A stretch of 64,000 nt of DNA from positions 1 to 64,000 of the forward strand of contig NZ_JALMUV010000024.1 in assembly GCF_023155275.1 (NCBI RefSeq), read 5' to 3'. This DNA is from Streptomyces rhizoryzae (GTDB lineage: Bacteria > Actinomycetota > Actinomycetes > Streptomycetales > Streptomycetaceae). The stretch's first letter is position 1, and every line of letters begins with the position of its first letter. Positions 34,904 to 44,200 of this stretch are shown one piece after another. Under the pieces are notes generated by a model. That model ran no database searches. It was not told the DNA's origin and saw only the letters and a program-made list of their open reading frames with translations. Both the position numbers and the translations under genes were made by a program.

Positions 34904-36061
34904 ATGCGCCGGACGGTGTTCAACGAGGATCACGAGGCGTTCCGCGAGACCATACGCGCCTTCATCGAGGCCGAGGTGGTGCCGGTGCACGACGACTGGT
35001 ACGCCGCCGGCCAGGTGCCCCGCGACTTCTACTACAAGCTCGGCGAGCTGGGGGTCTTCGGCATCCGCGTCCCCGAGGAGTACGGCGGGGCCGGCGTCGA
35101 CTCGCACAAGTTCGAGGCCGTGATGTACGAGGAGACCGCCCGTGCCGGCGTCACCTTCGGCGGCTCCGGCGTCCACGTGCTGCTGGGCCTGCCGTATATC
35201 CGGATGCTCGCCACCGAGGCGCAGAAGCAGCGCTACCTGCCGAAGTTCGTCACCGGCGAGGAGATGTGGGCGCTGGCGATGACCGAGCCGGGCACCGGCT
35301 CCGACCTCGCCGGGATGAAGACCACCGCCAAGCGCTCCGCGGACGGCTCGCACTACGTCCTCAACGGCGCCAAGACCTTCATCACCGGCGGGGTGCACGC
35401 CGACCGCGTCATCGTCTGCGCCCGCACCTCCCCGCCCCGCGAGGACGACCGCCGCTTCGGCATCTCGCTCTTCGCGGTGGACACCACGTCCGAGGGCTAC
35501 TCCGTCGGCCGCAAGCTCGACAAGCTCGGCCTGAAGATCTCCGACACCGCCGAACTCGCCTTCACCGACGTCAAGGTGCCCGCCGAGGACCTGCTCGGCG
35601 AGGAGAACGCCGGCTTCTCCTACCTCGGCCGCAACCTCCCCTCCGAGCGCTGGGGCATCGCCTTCGGCGCCTACGCGCAGGCCAAGGCCGCCGTCCGGTT
35701 CGCTCAGAATTACGTCCAGGAGCGCACCGTCTTCGGCAAGACCGTCGCCTCGTTCCAGAACACCAAGTTCGAACTGGCCGCCTGCCAGGCCGAGGTGGAC
35801 GCCGCCGAGGCCGTCGCCGACCGCGCCCTGGAGGCCCTGGACGCCGGCGAGCTCACCGCGGCCGAGGCCGCCTCCGCGAAGCTCTTCTGCACCGAGGTCG
35901 CGCACCGCGTCATCGACCGCTGCCTCCAGCTGCACGGCGGCTACGGCTTCATGAACGAGTACCCCATCGCCCGCCTCTACGCCGACAACCGCGTCAACCG
36001 CATCTACGGCGGCACCAGCGAGGTCATGAAGTCGATCATCGCCAAGTCCATGGGCCTGTGA
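34904..36061 (+). CDS. Acyl-CoA dehydrogenase
   Basis: A 385-residue FAD-dependent dehydrogenase. WALAMTEPGTGSDLAGMKT and VLNGAKTFITGG are the flavin and substrate loops. QERTVFGKTVASFQNTKF and the C-terminal HGGYGFMNEYPIARLYAD and IYGGTSEVMKSIIAK complete the family pattern. It differs clearly from the dehydrogenase at 28139. GGGAGGCCAGGC precedes ATG 34904. It is followed 19 bases later by a thioesterase gene, so the pair may work on fatty or branched acyl-CoAs. Chain length is unknown. Confidence 0.94.
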   Translation: MRRTVFNEDHEAFRETIRAFIEAEVVPVHDDWYAAGQVPRDFYYKLGELGVFGIRVPEEYGGAGVDSHKFEAVMYEETARAGVTFGGSGVHVLLGLPYIRMLATEAQKQRYLPKFVTGEEMWALAMTEPGTGSDLAGMKTTAKRSADGSHYVLNGAKTFITGGVHADRVIVCARTSPPREDDRRFGISLFAVDTTSEGYSVGRKLDKLGLKISDTAELAFTDVKVPAEDLLGEENAGFSYLGRNLPSERWGIAFGAYAQAKAAVRFAQNYVQERTVFGKTVASFQNTKFELAACQAEVDAAEAVADRALEALDAGELTAAEAASAKLFCTEVAHRVIDRCLQLHGGYGFMNEYPIARLYADNRVNRIYGGTSEVMKSIIAKSMGL

Positions 36062-36080
36062 CGCTGCGGAGACCTGGTAC

Positions 36081-36971
36081 GTGAACGACGCACTGCGGTC
36101 GCTGCTCGATCTGCTCGACCTGGAGCGGATCGAGCACGACATCTTCCGGGGGCGCAGCCGCGCCTCGATCGTGCCCCGGGTCTTCGGCGGCCAGGTCGCC
36201 GCCCAGGCACTGGTCGCCGCCGGCCGCACGGTCCCGGCCGACCGCCCCGCGCACTCCCTGCACGCCTACTTCCTGCGGCCCGGTGACCCCGGCGCACCGC
36301 TGGTCTACACCGTCGACCGGGTCCGCGACGGGCGGTCGTTCACCACCCGCCGGGTGGTCGCCGTCCAGCACGGCCGGCCGGTCTTCCACCTCACCGCCTC
36401 CTTCCACGCACCCGAGGAGCCGGCGCCGCGGCACCAGGAGCCGATGCCGGCGGTACCCGATCCGCTGACCCTGCCCACCCAGGCCGAACTCCTGCCCCGG
36501 TACGCCGACCGGTTCCGCACCCCGGACATGGTGCGGCGGCTCCTTGGGGCACGGGCCGCGGTCGACCTGCGCCACGTCCAGCCCCCGCCGTTCGCCGCCC
36601 CCGGCACCGCCCGGGAGCCGCGCTCGCAGGTGTGGTTCCGCACCGACGGCAAGCTGGACGGCCCCGAGGACCTGCCGCTGCTCCACCTCTGCCTGGTCAC
36701 CTACGTCTCCGACATGACCCTGCTGGACTCGGTGCTGCTGGCGCACGGGCGCGGCGGCTGGGCGGTGGGCGACGTGGTCGGCGCCAGCCTCGACCACGCC
36801 ATGTGGTTCCACCACCCGCTGCGCGCCGACGAGTGGCTGCTCTACGACCAGGAGTCCCCGACCGCACAGGGCGGGCGGGGACTGGGGCAGGGCCGCATCT
36901 TCACCGCCGACGGCCGGCTGGCGGTGACGGTGGTCCAGGAGGGCGTCATCCGGGCGCCGCGGACCGGCTGA
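36081..36971 (+). CDS. tesB: Acyl-CoA thioesterase II (TesB-type)
   Basis: A 296-residue double-hotdog thioesterase hydrolysing acyl-CoA to free acid and CoA. The first hotdog starts near LERIEHDIFRGRS, with FGGQVAAQALVAAG. SLHAYFLRPGDP and SFTTRRVVAVQHGRPVFHLTASF follow. The second has MTLLDSVLLAHG and ASLDHAMWFH (catalytic Asp) and ends with GRIFTADGRLAVTVVQEGVIR. GTG 36081 is taken as start, with GGAG ten bases upstream. It lies 19 bases after the dehydrogenase and is probably co-transcribed. A 14-bp palindrome at 36993-37006 follows. Confidence 0.93.
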   Translation: MNDALRSLLDLLDLERIEHDIFRGRSRASIVPRVFGGQVAAQALVAAGRTVPADRPAHSLHAYFLRPGDPGAPLVYTVDRVRDGRSFTTRRVVAVQHGRPVFHLTASFHAPEEPAPRHQEPMPAVPDPLTLPTQAELLPRYADRFRTPDMVRRLLGARAAVDLRHVQPPPFAAPGTAREPRSQVWFRTDGKLDGPEDLPLLHLCLVTYVSDMTLLDSVLLAHGRGGWAVGDVVGASLDHAMWFHHPLRADEWLLYDQESPTAQGGRGLGQGRIFTADGRLAVTVVQEGVIRAPRTG

Positions 36972-37011
36972 GCCCCGCCCGCCCGGTGCGGCCGGGGCGC
37001 GCCCCGCGGAC

Positions 37012-37803
37012 TCAGCGGAGGTCGGCCGCCGCCAGCAGGTAGCTGGTCAGGGGGTCGTAGTGGCGGGGGCTGAGGACGTGGTCGTCCAACGGCACGGTGA
37101 CCTGGACGGTGCCCTCGGACTCGGCGAGGAAGAGGGCCGGGTCGTTGCAGTCGGCGAAGCCGATCGTGGCGAGGCCGCGCTGGCCCGCGCAGCCCGCCCA
37201 GCCGTGGTCGGCCATGACCAGGTCCGGCAGCGGGCGGCCGGCGCGCTCCAGGCCGTCGAGGATGGCGGCCATCGGCTCGGGGGAGTGGGTGTGCCACAGG
37301 GTGGCGCCGCGCTCCAGCATCGCCACGTCACCGAACTGGAAGACCATCCCGTCGTCCGCCTGGAGGCCGTCGGGGATCACGACGATCTCGCAGTCCCGGT
37401 CGCGCAGGGCCTGGGCGGTGGCCCGGTGGACGTCCAGCAGGCCGCCCGGGTGGCCGGTGGCGAACAGGACGCGCTGGCGGTCGGCGGCGGCCTTGCGCAG
37501 CACCGCGGCGGCGCGGTCCAGGGCGTCCACGGTCAGCTCGGGGTCGATGGTGTCCTGGCCCTGCCGGTGGTGCGGGTCGTCGCTGACCCCGCAGCGCTCC
37601 GCCATCACCGCCAGCACGTCCTGCTCGTCCGTCCAGCGGTCGCCCAGCTCCAGGCCGAACCAGTAGTGGCGGTCGCCGTTCGCGAGCCGGCGGTAGTGGA
37701 GGAGGTTGTTCTCGCGGGGCGTGGCCACCTCCCCCGCGATCCGGGTCCGTACGAGATGGTCGATGAGTTCGGCACGCGAGGGGGCCGCAGCGGCTATCGG
37801 CAT
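37012..37803 (-). CDS. Conserved actinobacterial protein, putative phosphatase-like
   Basis: A 263-residue soluble protein. Conserved-looking patches are RENNLLHYRRLANGDRHYWF, VLFATGHPGGLLDVHRA, IPDGLQADDGMVFQFGDVAML, HTHSPEPMAAIL and VMADHGWAGCAGQRGLATIG. Homologues are, as I recall, often labelled phosphatase, but I see no standard phosphatase signature and do not assert the activity. ATG 37803 lacks a good ribosome site and may be read from a leaderless transcript. It is divergent from the agmatinase gene. Confidence 0.75.
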   Translation of the reverse strand: MPIAAAAPSRAELIDHLVRTRIAGEVATPRENNLLHYRRLANGDRHYWFGLELGDRWTDEQDVLAVMAERCGVSDDPHHRQGQDTIDPELTVDALDRAAAVLRKAAADRQRVLFATGHPGGLLDVHRATAQALRDRDCEIVVIPDGLQADDGMVFQFGDVAMLERGATLWHTHSPEPMAAILDGLERAGRPLPDLVMADHGWAGCAGQRGLATIGFADCNDPALFLAESEGTVQVTVPLDDHVLSPRHYDPLTSYLLAAADLR

Positions 37804-37973
37804 AGCGCCATTGTGCCCGGGCCGGTCAGCCGGGGCGGGGCGTTCCACAGCGCGGACACCGCGGCACGGCGCGGCGGGACGGCCGCGGCACTGGACGAAA
37901 CGTCGAACGCACGCGGCGCGGAGTCCGCAAATGTCCATGGGACGCCCGGTGGCCCGGTCCTACCCTCAGGCGC

Positions 37974-38945
37974 ATGACCACCGCATCGAACGAGCCCGTG
38001 GGCCCCGTCGACTCCTCCCGTGTCCCGCGCTACGCCGGGCCCGCGACCTTCGCGCGGCTGCCCCGCCTCGACGAGGTCGGCGGCCGGGCCGAGGTCGCCG
38101 TCGTCGGTGTCCCCTTCGACACCGGCGTCTCCTACCGGCCGGGCGCCCGCTTCGGCGGCAACGCGATCCGCGAGGCGTCCCGGCTGCTGCGGCCGTACAA
38201 CCCGGCGCAGGACGCCTCCCCGTTCGCCCTCGCCCAGGTCGCGGACGCCGGGGACATCGCGGCCAACCCGTTCAACATCAACGAGGCCGTGGAGACCATC
38301 GAGGCCGCCGCGGACGACCTGCTGGCCTCCGGCGCGCGGATGATGACGCTCGGCGGCGACCACACCATCGCGCTGCCGCTGCTGCGCTCGGTCGCCAAGA
38401 AGCACGGCCCGGTCGCGCTGCTCCACTTCGACGCGCACCTGGACACCTGGGACACCTACTTCGGCGCCGAGTACACCCACGGCACCCCGTTCCGCCGCGC
38501 GGTGGAGGAGGGCATCCTCGACACCTCCGCGCTCTCCCACGTCGGCACCCGCGGCCCGCTCTACGGCAAGCAGGACCTCACCGACGACGAGAAGATGGGC
38601 TTCGGCATCGTCACCTCGGCGGACGTCTACCGCCGCGGCGCCGACGAGGTCGCCGACCAGCTCCGCCAGCGCATCGGCGACCGCCCGCTCTACATCTCCA
38701 TCGACATCGACTGCCTCGACCCGGCCCACGCCCCGGGCACCGGCACGCCGGAGGCGGGCGGCATGACCTCCCGCGAGCTGCTGGAGATCCTGCGCGGCCT
38801 GGCCTCCTGCAACCTGGTCTCCGCCGACGTGGTCGAGGTCGCCCCCGCCTACGACCACGCCGAGATCACCGCGGTCGCCGCCTCGCACACCGCCTACGAG
38901 CTGACCACGATCATGTCCCGCCAGATCGCGGCCGCCCGCGCCTGA
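37974..38945 (+). CDS. speB: Agmatinase/guanidinobutyrase (ureohydrolase family)
   Basis: A 323-residue Mn-dependent ureohydrolase. The three metal motifs are present: GGDHT, DAHLDTWD and SIDIDCLDPAHAPGTG. The N-terminus (VPRYAGPATFARLP, PFDTGVSYRPGARFG) matches bacterial agmatinases. These enzymes release urea from agmatine (giving putrescine) or guanidinobutyrate. Sequence alone does not decide the substrate. A 17-bp terminator hairpin with a T-run follows at 38963-39002. Confidence 0.94.
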   Translation: MTTASNEPVGPVDSSRVPRYAGPATFARLPRLDEVGGRAEVAVVGVPFDTGVSYRPGARFGGNAIREASRLLRPYNPAQDASPFALAQVADAGDIAANPFNINEAVETIEAAADDLLASGARMMTLGGDHTIALPLLRSVAKKHGPVALLHFDAHLDTWDTYFGAEYTHGTPFRRAVEEGILDTSALSHVGTRGPLYGKQDLTDDEKMGFGIVTSADVYRRGADEVADQLRQRIGDRPLYISIDIDCLDPAHAPGTGTPEAGGMTSRELLEILRGLASCNLVSADVVEVAPAYDHAEITAVAASHTAYELTTIMSRQIAAARA

Positions 38946-38962
38946 CCGCACACCGCGAACCG

Positions 38963-39002
38963 AACCGCCGGCCGGCCCTGGGAGGGCCGGCCGGCGGTTT
39001 TT
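38963..39002. terminator. Strong terminator between convergent speB and SUKH genes
   Basis: AACCGCCGGCCGGCCCT pairs with AGGGCCGGCCGGCGGTT (17 bp) around a 3-base loop and is followed by a T-run, a classical intrinsic terminator for speB. Confidence 0.9.
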
Positions 39003-39032
39003 GCCGGGGCTTTCCGGGGCCGGGCCCCGTCC

Positions 39033-41285
39033 TCACTCGTTGTGGAGGGCGTACTGCCAGGCGCCGGCGCCCGAGCCCTTCCAGTCGATGCTCCAGAGGG
39101 TGTCTTCGATGTGCTGGCGCAGGACGTCGGCCTCGTCGCGGTTGTCGAGGTCGGCCAGGAGGCGGCGGCCGGTGACGAAGGCGGCGGCCATGGTGAGGAA
39201 GTTCTCCAGACCGGTGGCGACCAGGACGCCGTCCTCGGCGGTGGGGTCGTCGTCCTCGACGGGGCAGCGCAGGACGTGGCCGGTGGGGCCGTCGAGGACG
39301 ACGTAGCCGCCCATCCACTGACCGAGGCGGTGGAACGGGCCGTCGTCGCCGGGCTGTTCGGGGTGGTCCTCCGGCCACTCGATTTCCTGGAGGAAGTCCG
39401 GGTGGGACGGCTGGAGGGCGAGCCCTTGGTCGTCGAACTCGGGGAGGCCGTCCTCGGTGAGGATCCGGCGGGCCGTGGGGTCGGTGAGGTCCTCGGGGAG
39501 GTCCTCGGAGGGCATGGTGACGTACGCGTCGGTGCCGTAGAGGTCCGCCAGGTCCCGGGGGGAGGGGGCGGGGGCGCCGGCGGGCGTGGTTGCCACGGTG
39601 GCGGTGAGGGTGCCCAGGAGGGGTTCCCTGCTGTCCGGGTCGCTGAAGGCGGTGACGGGTGCGTCCGGGTGGGGCTGGAGGGCGAGGATGCCGCCGGGTC
39701 CGGACAGGACGAGGGGCGCGGGGCGGCCGGGGGAGAGGGGGGTCCCGGTGTCCAGGCGGACGTTCAGGAGGGATTCCAGGACGCCGTCGACGGTTTCGGC
39801 GGTGTCGGCCGCGTGGTGGAGTTCGCGGAGCGAGGCCGGGCCCGGTGTGGGGTGCTCGCCGGTGGCCCAGGCCAGGTCGGCGCGGGCGTCGGCGGGGAAG
39901 TCGTCGTCCGCGGGCCAGGGGCCGGCGAGGAGGGTGCCGGAGGCCAGGTCCCAGCCGTGCAGGTGGTCGCCGGAGGACAGGACGGCGGGGCGCCCCTGCC
40001 AGCGGACGGGGTACGGGGTGTCGACCGGGCCGGGGTGCAGATAGGCGGGGTGGCAGCCGCCCGGGGGACGCCAGTGGGTCCAGAGGGTGGTCCACGCGAG
40101 GCGGATGCCCGAGCGCTCGATGCCCTCGGCCAGTGCGGTGTCCGCGCGGGCCGTGGCCATGAGGTGGAGCCAGGCGGCCCAGGTGGGCTGATCGGGTCGG
40201 TGGACGCCGTACATCCCCAGGTGTACGGCGTCCGCGGCCGGATTGTTGCCGGGCAGGGAGCCGTCGTGGGCGCAGTGGGCGGCGTCCACGAGGGCGTCCG
40301 GGGGGAGCTGTGCGACGACCGTGCCGTCGGTGAGCAGTGCGTCGAGGACGTCCGTGCCCGCTTGGGCGGCGTGCATGGCGATGCCGTCGGCGGCGTAGCG
40401 CCCGACGGGGCCGGACGCGGCCCAGCCGTCGGGGTGGCGGAGAGCGGGGGCCTGCTCGCGGAGCCAGGTGACCAGGTGGCGGCCGACGGCGGCGGGCAGC
40501 TCGGGGCCGTACGCCCGGCGGATCGCGTCGGCGGTGCCCTCGTCGCGGAAGGCGACGTGGCCGTCGGCGCAGTGGAGGTGGTCGGGGAACCGACGGGCCA
40601 GGGCGGCCAGTTCGTCGTCGGTGGTGCCGTCGGTGGGCTCGCCGGTGGCGGTATCCGGGGCGGTGAGGCCGGCGGCGCGGGCCGCGGTGATCAGCTCGCG
40701 CCAGACGGCCAGGGGGACCCGGCGGGGCTCGGAGAAGGCGAGGGCCCGGACGGGGGCGGGGAGGGCGGCGGGGTCCGGCGGAGCCGCCCCGCCGGCCGGG
40801 TCGGCGAGGCGCAGGGTGATGCTCCCCCTGCGCTGCTTGTGGTCCCCGGGCACGGCCAGGACCGTGCCGAGGCCGCTGATGAGCCGGAGCCTGTCGGCCA
40901 GATGCCGCACCACCAGCTCGGGCTGCGCGGAACGGCGGGTGGGGCCGGCGGAGCGGGCGTGGTCGATCAGCACCAGGTGGTCCCGGCCGAGCTTCCGTAC
41001 CCGGCCACCCCACTCGAAGGCGTAGTGGCACCCCGCCAGCACGCCCAGTTCGTCCAGAAGTTCGCGGAGCAGGCCCTCCGCCGACTTCCCGGCCGCGTCG
41101 AGCAGGACGCTGCCGGGCACCCGCCGGTGCACCTCCCGGACCACCGCCTCGGCGGCGCCGTGGTCCCCGTCCACCGCGAGGTGCACCAGGCTCGCGTCGT
41201 CGCGGTGGTTCTCCCACCAGTCGACGACGCGGTCGGCAGCCTGATCGGGGGGCAGGAGGGGCTGGTCGGCGGTCGGTTCTGTCAC
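39033..41285 (-). CDS. SUKH-4-type immunity protein with large N-terminal NTPase-like region
   Basis: A 750-residue protein. Residues about 580-750 form a SUKH-4 (SMI1/KNR4-like) domain: YGTDAYVTMPSEDLP, GLALQPSHPDFLQEI, LGQWMGGYVVLDGPTGHVLRC and VATGLENFLTMAAAFV. SUKH proteins neutralise toxin domains in polymorphic toxin systems. The N-terminal 200 residues alternate hydrophobic strands and helices (LVHLAVDGDHGAAEAVV, SVLLDAAGK, LGRDHLVLIDHARS) like a STAND/P-loop fold whose Walker A is degenerate. That is inference. The middle is acidic, Trp/Pro-rich and unrecognised. GTG 41285 overlaps the toxin stop by GTGA, so toxin and immunity protein are translated together. Confidence 0.82.
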   Translation of the reverse strand: MTEPTADQPLLPPDQAADRVVDWWENHRDDASLVHLAVDGDHGAAEAVVREVHRRVPGSVLLDAAGKSAEGLLRELLDELGVLAGCHYAFEWGGRVRKLGRDHLVLIDHARSAGPTRRSAQPELVVRHLADRLRLISGLGTVLAVPGDHKQRRGSITLRLADPAGGAAPPDPAALPAPVRALAFSEPRRVPLAVWRELITAARAAGLTAPDTATGEPTDGTTDDELAALARRFPDHLHCADGHVAFRDEGTADAIRRAYGPELPAAVGRHLVTWLREQAPALRHPDGWAASGPVGRYAADGIAMHAAQAGTDVLDALLTDGTVVAQLPPDALVDAAHCAHDGSLPGNNPAADAVHLGMYGVHRPDQPTWAAWLHLMATARADTALAEGIERSGIRLAWTTLWTHWRPPGGCHPAYLHPGPVDTPYPVRWQGRPAVLSSGDHLHGWDLASGTLLAGPWPADDDFPADARADLAWATGEHPTPGPASLRELHHAADTAETVDGVLESLLNVRLDTGTPLSPGRPAPLVLSGPGGILALQPHPDAPVTAFSDPDSREPLLGTLTATVATTPAGAPAPSPRDLADLYGTDAYVTMPSEDLPEDLTDPTARRILTEDGLPEFDDQGLALQPSHPDFLQEIEWPEDHPEQPGDDGPFHRLGQWMGGYVVLDGPTGHVLRCPVEDDDPTAEDGVLVATGLENFLTMAAAFVTGRRLLADLDNRDEADVLRQHIEDTLWSIDWKGSGAGAWQYALHNE

Positions 41286-44200
41286 TGGGAACTCGCTTGC
41301 GGAGAAACGATGTGCGTCATGGACTTCGCCCAGAGCTGGCCCACGACGGCGAGATGCCGGTCCATTTCGGCCGTCATCTCCTTTTCGGCTGGCGACTCTA
41401 CCTTCTTCACGGCGTTGTTGATTTTCTTGCTGATGTCCTTCAGTGCCTCGCGGCGCTGGGTCTCGTCCTGGATCTGGTTCGCCTTGTCGATCTGGGACGC
41501 GTACTTCTTGCGCTGCTTCTCCCGCTCGTCTGCGCGCGCCTCCAGGCCCTCAGGATCGGTGCGGTACGTCGTGCTGTAGTACACCGGCTTTCCGTGCATG
41601 GACGCGTGCGAATCGAGCAGTCGGGAGCAGTGTGCGTGCCCCTGGCCGCTGCCACAGGGCTCCCGTTCCGTGTAGAGGCTGGCGACGGTGTACTTCTGGC
41701 CGTCGGGCTTCAGTGAATTCTGCCGTTCCACCCAGTCCAGCAGGTGCCGTTCCGAGTGCCGCGGGGTCACGCCGCTGCGGTCGGCGGGGACGGAGGAATC
41801 GACGATATAGGTGGTGTTCCCCTTGTGGTCGGTGACTTCGACCACCGCGTAGTTCTTGCCGGAGAAATCAGGCTTGTGCCGGCCGATGGCATCGACGATG
41901 TTGTGGACTTCCGCGGCGTTCGGTTTGGCCTTGCTCTTGCCGGTGAGCTGCTCGTGGAGGGACGAGATGTCGCTCGGTGCGTCGCCCTCCTTACGGTACT
42001 TCGGCGGGAAATTGGGCTTCGCGTCCTCGCGTGATTGCGCGCTCACCGGCCGGTCCGAGGACTTGGCCGGGTCCGGGGTGCCGTCCGCGCGGTTGCCGGC
42101 GTTGGCGTACGGCTGGGAGTCGTGGTTCGGGTTGTGGCCGACGCCCTGGCTCTCGTGGTAGTCGCTGCTCACGCGGGCGAGCGTGGCGACCACCGCCATG
42201 CGCTCACCGTCGTTCATCCGCCGGAATTCGTCACCGAGGTGGTGCTCCAGCTGCTGGTGGGTGAACGCGGTGGGCGGGGGGTGCTCGCCGTCCTTGAGCG
42301 CGGCGCGCTCCGCCTGGAGGCGCTGGTGCGACTCCTCCAGGAGGTTGGACAGCCGTCCGTCCTCCGCCCAGTGGAGCATCTGGTCGTGGACGTGGTCCAG
42401 CTCGATGCGGTGGACGGGCGAGTGGTCGCGCAGTGACTGCTGCTCGGCGTCCGGTTCGAGGCCCAGCTGCTGCTGGTGCGGGTCCTCGCGGTCCGGGAGC
42501 GGGCGGCGGTCGTGGTCGGTGTCGTGGTCGGCGTCCGTCATGTGGACGTCGTGATCGGCGTCGTGGTGGCCCGGGGAGTGGGACGGCTCGTCCACGTCCA
42601 TGGGTTCCGGCGAGTGGTGCTGGCCGGGCGTCGGGTGCGCCCCCGGGTCCGGCGGCGGGAGCATGCCGGGGTTGCGCGGCGGGGCCGCGGCGTGCGGCTG
42701 CTCGGAGCCGGTGTGCGGCGGCTGGTGCGCGGGGCCGTGCTCCGGCGTGTGGTCGGCGGAGTGCTCGGGCTTGGTGTGGTCCGGGGTGTGCTCGGGCTTG
42801 GTGTGGTCCGGCGCGGCGGGGTCCTGGTGGTGCGGGGTGTTCCCGTCGGCGGTGTCGTGGTGGGTCTCCGGCGCGCCCCCGGGGTGCTGGTTGGGAGCGT
42901 GCTGCGGGTAGGGCGGGTGCTGCTGGTACGGGTGTTGCGGCTGGTGCTGCTGGTACGGGTGCTGGGGCTGGCCCTGGTAGGGCTGCTGCGGGTGCTGGAC
43001 GTGCGGCTGCTGCGGGTGTTGTTGCTGCGGCACGTGCGGCTGCTGCGGCACGTGGGGCTGCTGGTGCGGTGCCGGGGCGTGCTGCTGCTGGGGGTGCGGC
43101 TGCTGGTAGGGGTTCTGCGGGTGCTGCTGCTGCGGGTGCTGCTGCTGCGGGTGCTGGTACTGGGGGTGCTGTGGCTGCTGCTGGTAGGGGTGCTGAGGCT
43201 GCTGGCCCTGGTGCGGCTGCTGCTGGTACGGGTGTTGGGGCTGCTGGCCCTGGTGCGGCTGCTGGTACGGGTTGTGCTGCTGGTACGGCTGCTGGTGCTG
43301 GGGCTGGCCCTGGTGCTGCTGGTACGGGTTGGGCTGCTGGTGCGGCTGCTGCTGGGGGTGCGGCTGCTGGTAGGGGTTCTGCGGGTGCTGCTGCTGCGGG
43401 TGCTGCTGCTGCGGGTGCTGGGCGTACGGGTTGTGCTGCTGCGGTTGCGGCTGGGCGTACGGGTTGTGCTGCTGCGGTTGGGGCTGGTGCTGGCCGTACT
43501 GGGGCTGGCCGTAGTGCGGCTGCTGATGCTGCTGCGGCTGGCCGTATTGGGGCTGCGGGTGCTGCTGCTGCGGGTGCTGTTGCGGATACGGCTGCTGGTG
43601 CTGCGGCTGCTGCTGTACCTGCGGGTAGTGCGGTTGCTGCTGTACCTGCGGGTGCTGGGGCTGCTGCTGGTAGGGGTGCTGGGGCTGCTGGCCCTGGTGC
43701 GGCTGCTGTTGCGGGTACGGCTGCTGGTGTTGGGGCTGCTGCTGTACCTGGGGCTGCTGCTGTACCTGGGGGTGCTGCTGCACCTGAGGTTGCGGCTGCA
43801 CCTGGGGGTGCTGGGGCTGGTTGTGCTGGGGGTACTGCGGGTTCTGGTGCTGCGGTTGGGGCTGCTGGTGCGGCTGCTGCTGCGGCTGCGGCTGGTGCTG
43901 GTTTTGCTGCGGCTGCTGCTGGTTCTGCGGCTGGTGCTGGTTTTGCTGGGGGTGCTGGGACTGCTGCTGGTTCGGGTTCTGGTGCTGGGTGGCGGTGGGG
44001 TCGAAGGGCTTGCGGTTGCCGTCGAGGGTGAGGTGCCAGACGCCGTCCGCCTGGGTGTTGATGGGCTGGTGGCTGACCTTGCCGGTCTGGCTGTCGACCC
44101 AGACGACCTTGCCGTTGTGGTTGACCGCGTTGAAGACGTGGGCGCCGCCGCCCGAACCGTCCGCCTTCTTCGGCCACGTCACCAGGACGGCCGCGGCCGA

